6,469 nucleotides of DNA from an uncultured Desulfovibrio sp. GTDB lineage: Bacteria > Desulfobacterota > Desulfovibrionia > Desulfovibrionales > Desulfovibrionaceae. Where the stretch lies: NCBI GenBank assembly GCA_900555975.1, contig USNI01000055.1:1-6469 (forward strand). The letters are read 5' to 3'. The notes beneath the pieces were generated by a model, which saw nothing but the letters and a program-made list of their open reading frames with translations, did not search any database and was not told where the DNA came from. Each line of letters starts with the position of its first letter. The first letter of the stretch is position 1. Shown here piece after piece: positions 1 through 6,158 of the stretch. A program made the position numbers and the translations under genes.

Positions 1-175
1 AGATGTCCGTCAGATCGAGAAGGGATATGCCCGCCTTGTCCAGTTGAACGAGAATGCCGTTGCCGCCCCCGCCGTCCACCAGCAGACTTCCTTCCGGACC
101 CTGAAGCATGAAGCAGGTGTTGTAGTGATGCAGCGCATTGGCCGCTCCCGTACCGAGAACGATGAGCCTGTCCAT
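1..175 (-). CDS. MBL-fold metallo-hydrolase, N-terminal part (cut by left edge)
   Basis: Only the first 58 residues are in the window. They begin MDRLIVLGTGAANALHHYNT and continue to a glycine-rich turn, LLVDGGGGNGIL (about residues 31-42). This is the first beta-beta unit of the metallo-beta-lactamase fold: the LGTGAAN opening is typical of the RNase Z-like branch, and the LVDGG turn precedes the metal site. The HxHxDH metal-binding motif should lie just beyond the edge, so activity and substrate cannot be judged. The start is the ATG at 175-173, with AGGAGG six bases upstream and a good promoter further up. The gene points away from the LtaS-like gene and shares its upstream region. Members of this superfamily hydrolyse phosphodiesters, thioesters or lactams in the cytoplasm; which applies here is unknown. 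The family call is fairly safe, the function open. Confidence 0.82.
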   Translation of the reverse strand, partial: MDRLIVLGTGAANALHHYNTCFMLQGPEGSLLVDGGGGNGILVQLDKAGISLLDLTDI

Positions 176-181
176 AAGGCA

Positions 182-187
182 CCTCCT
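182..187 (-). promoter_or_regulatory. Ribosome binding site of the MBL-fold gene
   Basis: Read on the minus strand this is a perfect AGGAGG, six bases before the ATG at 175-173. It fixes the start of the metallo-hydrolase. Confidence 0.85.
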
Positions 188-206
188 CATCTTGCTCTTA
201 TCTCTC

Positions 207-235
207 ACCATAAGGATCGGCGGACACAGCGTCAA
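207..235 (-). promoter_or_regulatory. Sigma70-type promoter for the MBL-fold gene
   Basis: On the minus strand TTGACG (235-230, five of six consensus bases) is followed after exactly 17 bases by TATGGT (212-207, four of six). Transcription would start near 200, giving a leader of about 25 bases that contains the AGGAGG site. A short inverted repeat, CTTAT at 197-201 and ATAAG at 210-214, overlaps the -10 box and could be an operator half-site pair, but it is short enough to be chance. Confidence 0.6.
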
Positions 236-408
236 GGCGGCGGGACGACGCATCATGCGTATCGGCAGGCCGCAGAGCAATGGATTGACGGGAGGCACCG
301 GAACATGAGGCCGCCGTTGTGAAAGTCATGCAGAGCAGAGAAGTGAAGGCATGAAAATCTAAGCGGTTGACGGAAATTCCATTTCGGTCTGAAGATGAAG
401 AATCCGTC

Positions 409-413
409 GGAGG
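409..413 (+). promoter_or_regulatory. Ribosome binding site of the LtaS-like gene
   Basis: GGAGG lies four bases before the ATG at 418. The spacing is tight, but this is the only good site near the beginning of the frame. It favours ATG 418 over the upstream in-frame TTG at 367, which has no site within normal distance. Confidence 0.65.
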
Positions 414-417
414 ACCC

Positions 418-2040
418 ATGCGCATTCCCGCTTCGCCCGTAAAACGTGGCAGTCTGGCTCTTTTCTTTCTGATGCTTGCCGTTCTTGTCAGCGGCATGGA
501 GTCATTTTTTGTGCAGACATTTTCCATAACGCACAGAATGACGCTTGAAAGCTTCGGGAGCACGGTCGCCGTCTCTCTGCTGCTGATGGATTTTCTGGCG
601 CCTCTGGCCGTGGCGCTGCTTTCCAGAAAAGCCTGTCTGATATTGATGACGGGGCAGACCGTCATGAGTTCCGTCATCCTGCATTACGGAAGTTTTTTCT
701 ACAATACGCTGACGCTCTCCACCATGTATCATTCCATGCAGGGACTGTCCTATCTCGGAGACGCCGTGTTCATTTTCGTCAGACCGGATATTCTGCTTCT
801 GCTTGCGCTGACCTGGGCAGTGAAGGCGTTTTTTCTGTGGCTTTCGGCCGTGCCGGATGAGCGTATGCCGGGCATATGGAGCATGGGGGGAATCGTGTCG
901 CTGGTCTGCCTCATGCTTTTGTCCGTCATGATATTCTGGGGACACGGAAAATCCGGCATACTCAGTCTGTGGACGGATGACGGAACCATATACAGAACGG
1001 CAGCGGATCGCCGCAGTCAGGAGGGAACCCGGGAATCCGTACGCCATCTTGGCTATCTGGCGACCTGGATGGGAGAATGGATCGGCGGTGTGTACAGGGA
1101 TACCGGTCTCATCCATGCCGAAAAGAGATGTACGGATCCGCAGAAGCTTTTTCTTGCGCAACATCCGGAGCGGGCCGACACATGGTGCGGGCTTCCGATT
1201 CCGCCAGCGACCCGGCATGTCGTCATGGTTCAGGTGGAAAGTCTCGATTTTGCGGCGCTGTCCATGTCGTTCAACGGTCACGGCGTCATGCCTTTTCTGC
1301 AGTCGCTGCTGCCGTCGTCACTGCTGATACGGGCGTTTGCTCCTCACAAGGTCGGCTCGGCAAATTCCGATTATGAAATTCTGAACGGAAGAGAGGCTGA
1401 TCAGAATGTCATGTATTATTCCTATATCCGTGAGTATCCGGACAGCGTCGTTCATGGACTGAAAGACAAGCGTCCGGCGGTTTTTCACGGACTGGAAGGC
1501 AATCTCTTCAATCTGAGGGAAGCCTACGCACTCATGGGATTTGACCGGACATTCTTCAAGGAGGAACTCGGCGATGCCGGATATCCTGTCAGCGCGCTTG
1601 CCATGGAGCACATAGCGGATGAATACGTGCTGGATGCCGCGGCGGAATATCTGGAAGAGGGCAGGGGAGATGCCGTCTTTATCGTAACCATGAGCAGTCA
1701 TATTCCGTTCGTGAAGCCTCTGAAGAAATTCGGTCTGCGCAGCGGCATGTTTGCCCGGTATGTGTCCTCGCTGAACTATGTGGACGCATGTCTTGAGCGC
1801 TTTTTCTCCCGACTGCCGGACGACACGCTTTTTATTCTCTGGGGGGACCACAGCAGCGACATTCCCTATCCGGACGGCATGAAGAAAAACGGTACGCATG
1901 TTCCCTTTATCGTTCATGTCAAGGAAGACGCCTCGTGGCTTTCGGGCGATACCGTCGGGAAAGACTCGCGGGACACGTTCACGCTGTGCGGACTCTCCTA
2001 TTTCCTGAGACTCATGACGGAAAGATCCTCCGGGGAATGA
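418..2040 (+). CDS. LTA synthase-family membrane phosphotransferase-like protein
   Basis: 540 residues. The N-terminal half has about five membrane helices (near 11-32, 47-68, 71-93, 122-144 and 152-174), followed by a linker and an alkaline phosphatase/sulfatase-fold domain from about residue 265, expected in the periplasm. This is the layout of LtaS and OpgB, which move phosphoglycerol from phosphatidylglycerol to envelope polymers; relatives move phosphoethanolamine. Landmarks against LtaS from memory: E274 in QVESLD (metal ligand), H428 in SSHIPF, D477 and H478 in WGDHSS (metal ligands), and HGLEGNLFN (347-365 region) matching HGDYKTFWN. The expected nucleophile Thr in GKTADSE aligns with N316 in GSANSDYE, so the enzyme may be inactive or may use another residue. 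ATA isoleucine codons are commoner than in ileS. In a Gram-negative cell the acceptor is probably a periplasmic glucan or lipopolysaccharide, not teichoic acid. Family call strong, substrate unknown. Confidence 0.88.
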   Translation: MRIPASPVKRGSLALFFLMLAVLVSGMESFFVQTFSITHRMTLESFGSTVAVSLLLMDFLAPLAVALLSRKACLILMTGQTVMSSVILHYGSFFYNTLTLSTMYHSMQGLSYLGDAVFIFVRPDILLLLALTWAVKAFFLWLSAVPDERMPGIWSMGGIVSLVCLMLLSVMIFWGHGKSGILSLWTDDGTIYRTAADRRSQEGTRESVRHLGYLATWMGEWIGGVYRDTGLIHAEKRCTDPQKLFLAQHPERADTWCGLPIPPATRHVVMVQVESLDFAALSMSFNGHGVMPFLQSLLPSSLLIRAFAPHKVGSANSDYEILNGREADQNVMYYSYIREYPDSVVHGLKDKRPAVFHGLEGNLFNLREAYALMGFDRTFFKEELGDAGYPVSALAMEHIADEYVLDAAAEYLEEGRGDAVFIVTMSSHIPFVKPLKKFGLRSGMFARYVSSLNYVDACLERFFSRLPDDTLFILWGDHSSDIPYPDGMKKNGTHVPFIVHVKEDASWLSGDTVGKDSRDTFTLCGLSYFLRLMTERSSGE

Positions 2041-2536
2041 CGTGACGTTTTTCTCCGGGTCTGACGACGGACAGAACGACGGCGGCTGCAAGCAGACCGG
2101 CGCATGCGGCACAGCAGAGTTCCCGCTGTAAATGTCGGTCCGCTATGTCGGCGTGCTGATAGGCGACGAGACCATACCGGTAGACATCGTCAAGCTCCTG
2201 TCCTGCCCACGGGGCCAGATATACGGTTCCGAGAAGAAGTACGGCGAGCGTGATGAGCCATTTTCCGCTGATCCATGCATATCGGAAAAATCCCCGCTGC
2301 GTGCAGAGGGAATGGGCAAGTCCCGTGAAGAAGGTGCCGAAGGCGCCTGCCGGCACAAGAAGATATTGATTGATGATGACCGTGGCCCGGAGCATGCCGA
2401 AAAGTTCGTCATCCGCGCCGGCAAGCGGCGCCGCATGGACAAGAAGAAGAACGCACAGAACGCTGCCGAGCCAGGACGCGGCGGCAGCAATATGCAGAAC
2501 ACGCAGAACAAGCTGTCCCTTTTCTCCGAGGTACAT
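2012..2536 (-). CDS. Four-helix inner-membrane protein, DUF2269-like
   Basis: 174 residues, beginning MYLGEKGQLV. Four hydrophobic segments are visible: about 11-34 (with LHIAAAASWLG), 54-77, 86-110 and 139-158. The first helix carries the His and Trp pattern (H15, W22) seen in DUF2269 and more loosely in CopD-type membrane proteins. The stretch GFFRYAWISGKWLITLAVLL (82-101) after a TGLAHSL helix end also matches the DUF2269 pattern as I remember it. No enzymatic motif is seen and no function is known to me; haem or metal binding by H15 is possible but speculative. The ATG at 2536-2534 is chosen because GGGAG lies seven bases upstream and the first helix then starts at a normal distance. The frame stays open much further upstream, into the antisense of ileS, but that is not coding. 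The last 29 bases overlap the end of the LtaS-like gene, tail to tail. Confidence 0.75.
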   Translation of the reverse strand: MYLGEKGQLVLRVLHIAAAASWLGSVLCVLLLVHAAPLAGADDELFGMLRATVIINQYLLVPAGAFGTFFTGLAHSLCTQRGFFRYAWISGKWLITLAVLLLGTVYLAPWAGQELDDVYRYGLVAYQHADIADRHLQRELCCAACAGLLAAAVVLSVVRPGEKRHVIPRRIFPS

Positions 2537-2543
2537 GATTGAT

Positions 2544-2548
2544 CTCCC
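2544..2548 (-). promoter_or_regulatory. Ribosome binding site of the DUF2269-like gene
   Basis: GGGAG on the minus strand, seven bases before the ATG at 2536-2534. It supports this start for the four-helix protein. Confidence 0.65.
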
Positions 2549-2569
2549 TGAGTTTTTTATTCTTTGCGG

Positions 2570-2584
2570 ACATGGGTACCATGT
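2570..2584. repeat. Palindrome ACATGG-GTA-CCATGT
   Basis: Two perfect 6-base arms around three bases. It lies between the start of the DUF2269-like gene and its likely -10 box, so it would fall early in that transcript. It could be an operator or a small leader hairpin. With arms this short, chance is a real possibility. Confidence 0.4.
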
Positions 2585-2613
2585 TTCCCCGAAGATCGGA
2601 ATAATATTTCCTT

Positions 2614-2669
2614 TTTCCCAAGGGTGAGATGCGGTGCGAAGCTGCCGCCTGTCGCGCGCACTTGGGAAA
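2614..2669. repeat. Inverted repeat TTTCCCAAG / CTTGGGAAA between divergent promoters
   Basis: TTTCCCAAG at 2614-2622 and CTTGGGAAA at 2661-2669 are perfect 9-base inverted copies separated by 38 bases. The left copy sits beside the TATTAT candidate of the minus-strand gene; the right copy ends six bases before the -35 box of ileS. The placement suits a regulator acting on both promoters, but no protein is identified. Confidence 0.45.
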
Positions 2670-2675
2670 TTGAGC

Positions 2676-2705
2676 TTGACATTTAGGCCCGACGCGGGAA
2701 AACAT
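2676..2705 (+). promoter_or_regulatory. Probable promoter of the ileS-lspA operon
   Basis: A perfect TTGACA (2676-2681) is followed after 18 bases by AAACAT (2700-2705), which matches only three of six -10 bases. A small GC palindrome (CCCG-ACG-CGGG, 2688-2698) lies in the spacer. Transcription would begin near 2712 and leave a leader of roughly 80 bases. The -35 is convincing, the -10 uncertain. Confidence 0.5.
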
Positions 2706-2731
2706 ACCTTTTTCTGACTGCTTTCGGAGAG

Positions 2732-2744
2732 CGGTCTCTGACCG
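2732..2744 (+). other. Small leader hairpin upstream of ileS
   Basis: CGGTC-TCT-GACCG forms a perfect 5-base-pair stem with a 3-base loop, extendable by one G-U pair. It lies in the predicted untranslated leader. There is no U-run after it, so it is not a terminator. Confidence 0.35.
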
Positions 2745-2766
2745 TATGCCCCGTAAGGAATACCAT

Positions 2767-2781
2767 GGCGCGCTCCGCGCC
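2767..2781 (+). other. GC-rich hairpin abutting the ileS ribosome binding site
   Basis: GGCGCG-CTC-CGCGCC is a perfect 6-base-pair all-GC stem with a 3-base loop. Its last base is directly followed by the GGAGG that serves ileS. As RNA it should be stable. It could influence ribosome access or isolate the binding site from the inefficient upstream ATG at 2765. Confidence 0.45.
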
Positions 2782-2786
2782 GGAGG
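2782..2786 (+). promoter_or_regulatory. Ribosome binding site of ileS
   Basis: GGAGG, eight bases before the ATG at 2795. It decides the start: the in-frame ATG at 2765 has only a weaker AAGGAA, and the ten extra residues it would add have no counterpart in the family, which normally begins a few residues before the NLPxTGFPM motif. Confidence 0.8.
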
Positions 2787-2794
2787 AAAGCCTC

Positions 2795-5659
2795 ATGGCT
2801 GAATATAAGAAAACGCTGAATCTGCCTGTCACCGGTTTTCCCATGAAGGCGAATCTGGTTCAGAAGGAACCGGAAACGCTGAAGTTCTGGGAAGAAAACA
2901 ATGTGTTCCAGCTTATGCAGGACGCTTCCGGCTCGCGCGGTGAATTCGTACTGCACGACGGTCCGCCCTATGCCAACGGACATATTCATCTGGGCACCGC
3001 CCTGAACAAGATCCTCAAGGACATGATCATCAAGTCCCGCAACCTCATGGGCTGGAAGACCGGGTACATTCCCGGCTGGGACTGTCACGGTCTGCCCATC
3101 GAGCATAATGTGGAACTGGAACTCGGCGACAAGAAGAAGGATCTGCCCGCGCACGTCATCCGCAAGCGCTGCCGTCAGTATGCCCAGAAATTTCTCGATA
3201 TTCAGCGCAAGGAATTCAAGCGTCTCGGCGTTCTCGGCGACTGGGAGCATCCTTATATGTCCATGGATCCGGCCTATGAGGCCGTGACCGCCGCGGAACT
3301 GGCCACCTTCGTGGAGAGAAAGGGCGTGGTGCGCAGCAAGAAGCCCATCTACTGGTGCTGCCACTGCAAGACCGCGCTTGCCGAAGCGGAAGTGGAATAT
3401 CGCGATCTTTCCTCACCTTCCATCTATGTACGCTTCCCCCTGCCTGATCCCAGACTGAAGGACGTGTTCCCTCAGGCCGACGTGTCCCGCGCCTACATCG
3501 TGATCTGGACCACCACGCCCTGGACGCTTCCGAGCAACCTTGCCGTGTGCGTGCATCCCGAGTTCCGCTACGCCCTCGTGGAAACCGGCGGCAGTCAGTA
3601 TATTCTGGCTTCCGAGCTGGTGGAAGGCTGCGCGAAGATTTTCGGCTGGAGCGAGTATACCGTGCTTGGCGAGACCACCGGCGACAGACTGGAACGTCTG
3701 GAGGCACGTCATCCGTTCATCGATCGTCCTTCGCTCATCATCAACGGCGGTCATGTCACGCTTGATGCCGGCACGGGCTGCGTCCATACCGCTCCCGGCC
3801 ACGGCCGTGAGGACTATGAAGTGGGCATGAAGTACGGTCTCGACGTCTATTCGCCCCTTGACGACGAAGGTCGCTTCCTGCCCACCGTGGAATTCTTTGC
3901 AGGCATGCAGGTCTTCGACGCCAATCCGGCCGTCATCGCCAAGCTTGAGGAGCTTGGTCATCTTCTGGCCCGTCAGGACATCACGCATTCCTATCCCTGC
4001 TGCTGGCGCTGCAAGAACCCCGTCATCTTCCGCGCCACCACCCAGTGGTTCATCGGCATGGAGCCCAACAACCTGCGCGGCAAGGCGCTCGACGCCATCC
4101 AGAACAAGGTGAAGTGGATTCCTTCCTGGGGACAGGGGCGTATCTACAACATGGTGGAATCTCGTCCCGACTGGTGCATTTCCCGTCAGCGCATGTGGGG
4201 AGTGCCGATTCTCGCCCTCATCTGCAAGGACTGCGGCGAAGTGTGGAACGACCCTGCCTGGATGCGCGACATCGCCTCCCGTTTCGCCTCGCATCCCACC
4301 GGATGCGACTACTGGTATGAACGCAGCGTGGAGGAAATCGCTCCCGAAGGTCTTGTCTGTCCGCACTGCGGCGGAAAGCACTGGGAAAAGGAAGACGACA
4401 TTCTCGACGTGTGGTTCGATTCCGGTACCAGCTTTGCGGCCGTCATGGAAAAGCGGCCCGAAGGACGTGTGCCCGCCGATCTCTATCTTGAAGGTTCGGA
4501 TCAGCATCGCGGCTGGTTCCACAGTTCTCTGCTGGTTTCCGTGGGAACCCGCGACATTCCGCCCTACAAGGCCGTGCTCACGCATGGTTACGTCGTGGAC
4601 GGCGCCGGACGCAAGATGTCCAAGTCCGTCGGCAATGTGGTGGCTCCGCAGGAAGTCATCGACAAGTACGGCGCGGAACTTCTGCGCCTCTGGGTCGCTT
4701 CCGTGGATTACCGTGAAGACATCCGCTACTCTGAAGAGATCATGAAGCGCCTTGTGGATGCCTATCGCCGCATCCGCAATACATGCCGGTATCTTCTGGG
4801 CAGCATCCACGACCTCACGCCTGCGGATCTCGTTCCTTTTGCAAGCATGAAGCCTCTGGACCGCTATGCGCTCAGTCTGGTGGCGGCCTTCCACGAGTCC
4901 GCCGAGACGGCGTATCAGGACTATGAGTTCCACAAGGTGTTCCAGGGACTTCACGGCCTTTGCGCCACGGAGCTTTCGGCCTTCTATCTCGACGTGCTCA
5001 AGGATCGCCTGTATTCCTCTCTGCCCGACGGCGCCGAGCGCCGTTCCGCTCAGAGCGCGCTCTACCATATGCTGCTCATCATGCTGCGCGACATGGCGCC
5101 CATCATGAGCTTCACGGCGGAAGAAGTGTTCCGGCACATCCCCGAAGCCCTGAAGCCCGTGGACGCCGACGGCAGGCCCGTGATCACGGTGTTCGCCCTT
5201 CCGCAGAAGGACGTGACCAAGTTCCGTCTGTCCGATGACGAGCGCGGCGCCTGGGAGATGGTCATGGATATCCGCGCCGGCGTCACCCGTGCCATCGAGC
5301 CTCTCCGCAAGGAAGGCGTGATAGGTCATGCTCTCGACACCCATGTGACGTTGTATGTGGACGACAAGCTTCGTGCCGCCATAGCCGACAGCGGTGCGGA
5401 CATGCGTTCGGTGTGCATCGTGTCCCAGCTGGACATCGCCCCCTTCAAGGATGCTCCCGTGGATGCCCTGTCCACGGCGCAGCTTGACGAATGCCCCGGT
5501 CTGGCCGTACGCGTGAAGAAGGCCGGCGGTGAAAAGTGCGAGCGCTGCTGGATGTACTCCGAGGAGCTGGGAACCGATCCTGAGCATCCTACGCTGTGCC
5601 CCCGCTGCGCTGCGGTCATGAGAGAGCTTGAATCCCGGGCGTCCGGAGAAAAAGAGTGA
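2795..5659 (+). CDS. ileS: Isoleucyl-tRNA synthetase
   Basis: 954 residues, complete (E. coli: 938). This cytoplasmic class I synthetase attaches isoleucine to tRNA-Ile and edits mischarged valine. Visible in order: [13 protein letters not shown] near the N-terminus; [20 protein letters not shown] (57-76) with the ATP-binding signature as HLGT at 65-68; the CP1 editing domain with [10 protein letters not shown] (239-248) and [16 protein letters not shown] (326-341), whose D340 corresponds to the editing aspartate; [21 protein letters not shown]; and KMSKS at 607-611. The C-terminus holds a zinc finger, C915/C918 and C935/C938, typical of the bacterial-type enzyme. Further Cys pairs (C188/C191 with C403/C406, and C477/C480 with C522/C525) resemble the two zinc sites of the Thermus enzyme. 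It is first in an operon with lspA, overlapping it by four bases. Nothing suggests truncation or frameshift. Confidence 0.99.
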   Translation: MAEYKKTLNLPVTGFPMKANLVQKEPETLKFWEENNVFQLMQDASGSRGEFVLHDGPPYANGHIHLGTALNKILKDMIIKSRNLMGWKTGYIPGWDCHGLPIEHNVELELGDKKKDLPAHVIRKRCRQYAQKFLDIQRKEFKRLGVLGDWEHPYMSMDPAYEAVTAAELATFVERKGVVRSKKPIYWCCHCKTALAEAEVEYRDLSSPSIYVRFPLPDPRLKDVFPQADVSRAYIVIWTTTPWTLPSNLAVCVHPEFRYALVETGGSQYILASELVEGCAKIFGWSEYTVLGETTGDRLERLEARHPFIDRPSLIINGGHVTLDAGTGCVHTAPGHGREDYEVGMKYGLDVYSPLDDEGRFLPTVEFFAGMQVFDANPAVIAKLEELGHLLARQDITHSYPCCWRCKNPVIFRATTQWFIGMEPNNLRGKALDAIQNKVKWIPSWGQGRIYNMVESRPDWCISRQRMWGVPILALICKDCGEVWNDPAWMRDIASRFASHPTGCDYWYERSVEEIAPEGLVCPHCGGKHWEKEDDILDVWFDSGTSFAAVMEKRPEGRVPADLYLEGSDQHRGWFHSSLLVSVGTRDIPPYKAVLTHGYVVDGAGRKMSKSVGNVVAPQEVIDKYGAELLRLWVASVDYREDIRYSEEIMKRLVDAYRRIRNTCRYLLGSIHDLTPADLVPFASMKPLDRYALSLVAAFHESAETAYQDYEFHKVFQGLHGLCATELSAFYLDVLKDRLYSSLPDGAERRSAQSALYHMLLIMLRDMAPIMSFTAEEVFRHIPEALKPVDADGRPVITVFALPQKDVTKFRLSDDERGAWEMVMDIRAGVTRAIEPLRKEGVIGHALDTHVTLYVDDKLRAAIADSGADMRSVCIVSQLDIAPFKDAPVDALSTAQLDECPGLAVRVKKAGGEKCERCWMYSEELGTDPEHPTLCPRCAAVMRELESRASGEKE
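5645..5648 (+). promoter_or_regulatory. Ribosome binding site of lspA inside ileS
   Basis: GGAG within the last codons of ileS, seven bases before the GTG at 5656. Ribosomes finishing ileS at 5659 would be on top of this start, so coupling is likely. Confidence 0.65.
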
Positions 5660-6156
5660 AAAGGGCGGTGATCCGCCATGTCGTCGTCTTTTCGGTGGCG
5701 CTGGTCTGGCTTGTGCTGGACCAGCTCACCAAGGCGGCCGTCACGGCAGGCCTTGCCGTAGGACAGGGATTCAGCGTCATTGACGGCTGTTTCAATATCG
5801 TCCATGTCCTGAACAGAGGTGCGGCCTTCGGATTTCTGGGCGGCCAGGAATCCGGCTGGCAGTTCTGGCTTTTTCTGGCGGCTGCCCTGCTTGTCGCCGG
5901 AGTCATCGTCCACATTGTGAGGACGTCGGCCTGGAGTCCCGTGCTGTTCTTCGGACTGGGCAGCATTCTCGGCGGTGCGGTCGGCAATCTCGTTGACCGG
6001 GTGAGAAGCCGTGCCGTGACCGACTTTCTGGATGTGTACTGGGGATCATGGCACTGGCCGGCCTTCAATGTTGCCGATATTGCCATCTGTCTCGGGGTGT
6101 TCCTTGCCGGAATCGTTCTTCTGCGGCAGGGACGTGAAGACGACGGGAGAAAGTAG
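5656..6156 (+). CDS. lspA: Lipoprotein signal peptidase (signal peptidase II)
   Basis: 166 residues, the usual size. This inner-membrane aspartyl protease cuts the signal peptide from diacylglyceryl-modified prolipoproteins at the lipobox cysteine, after Lgt and before Lnt. The four-helix layout is clear (about 7-22, 68-88, 94-112 and 138-157). Conserved blocks are DQLTK (22-26), NRGAAFG (53-59), [10 protein letters not shown] (106-115), VTDFLD with catalytic D123, and FNVAD with catalytic D141. The start is a GTG at 5656 that overlaps the TGA of ileS as GTGA. No later start would keep the first helix and DQLTK. The partner genes of the lipoprotein pathway are not in the window. The next gene starts two bases after the stop. 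Confidence 0.98.
   Translation: MKRAVIRHVVVFSVALVWLVLDQLTKAAVTAGLAVGQGFSVIDGCFNIVHVLNRGAAFGFLGGQESGWQFWLFLAAALLVAGVIVHIVRTSAWSPVLFFGLGSILGGAVGNLVDRVRSRAVTDFLDVYWGSWHWPAFNVADIAICLGVFLAGIVLLRQGREDDGRK
6145..6149 (+). promoter_or_regulatory. Ribosome binding site of the PLDc_N-like gene
   Basis: GGGAG inside the end of lspA, nine bases before the GTG at 6159. It supports the start of the downstream gene. Confidence 0.55.
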
Positions 6157-6158
6157 CG

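Larger units (their letters stand above)
188..417. other. Divergent intergenic region between the MBL-fold and LtaS-like genes
   Basis: About 230 bases separate the two divergent starts. The left part holds the minus-strand promoter. On the plus strand two TTGACG hexamers (285-290 and 367-372) are visible, but neither has a convincing -10 box at 16-18 bases; the second has only GAAGAT at 391-396. I see no gene, terminator hairpin or known riboswitch here. Reading frames in this stretch are short and lack ribosome binding sites. Confidence 0.5.
2537..2794. other. Divergent intergenic region between the DUF2269-like gene and ileS
   Basis: About 258 bases hold the control signals of two divergent genes. 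For the minus strand the best -10 candidate is TATTAT (2606-2601, five of six), but no good -35 lies 16-18 bases away. For ileS there is a perfect TTGACA at 2676-2681. Also present are a 15-base palindrome near 2570, a 9-base inverted repeat at 2614/2661 and two small hairpins in the ileS leader, listed separately. No extra gene or tRNA-like fold is apparent. Confidence 0.55.

Noticed and set aside
285..396. Plus-strand promoter for the LtaS-like gene at TTGACG 285 or 367
   Set aside because: No -10 box better than three of six at acceptable spacing, so it is not listed as a feature.
367..417. TTG start giving 17 more residues to the LtaS-like protein
   Set aside because: No ribosome binding site at usual distance, the residues are polar without family support, and ATG 418 is preceded by GGAGG.
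502..1281. Minus-strand open frame opposite the LtaS-like gene
   Set aside because: Basic, low-hydrophobic shadow translation without ribosome binding site or domain; the plus-strand frame has clear helices and active-site motifs.
2132..2542. Plus-strand open frame opposite the DUF2269-like gene
   Set aside because: The minus strand gives a coherent four-helix protein with a proper start; the plus-strand product is charged, with no recognisable features.
2620..2640. T-box-like AGGGTG upstream of ileS
   Set aside because: Only AGGGTG matches the T-box core; the ACCGCG half is absent, no terminator/antiterminator pair follows, and the stretch lies upstream of the TTGACA box, so it would not be in the ileS leader.
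2765..2794. ATG 2765 as the ileS start
   Set aside because: Weaker ribosome binding site, and the stretch contains the GC hairpin and the real GGAGG; the added residues have no family counterpart.
2537..3364. N-terminal extension of the DUF2269-like frame into ileS
   Set aside because: The extra 276 residues are antisense to ileS and its promoter region and resemble no protein. The ATG at 2536 has a proper ribosome binding site.
3413..5587. Long minus-strand open frame (724 codons) opposite ileS
   Set aside because: It mirrors a highly biased GC-rich gene, has no ribosome binding site or recognisable domain, and ileS on the plus strand is beyond doubt.
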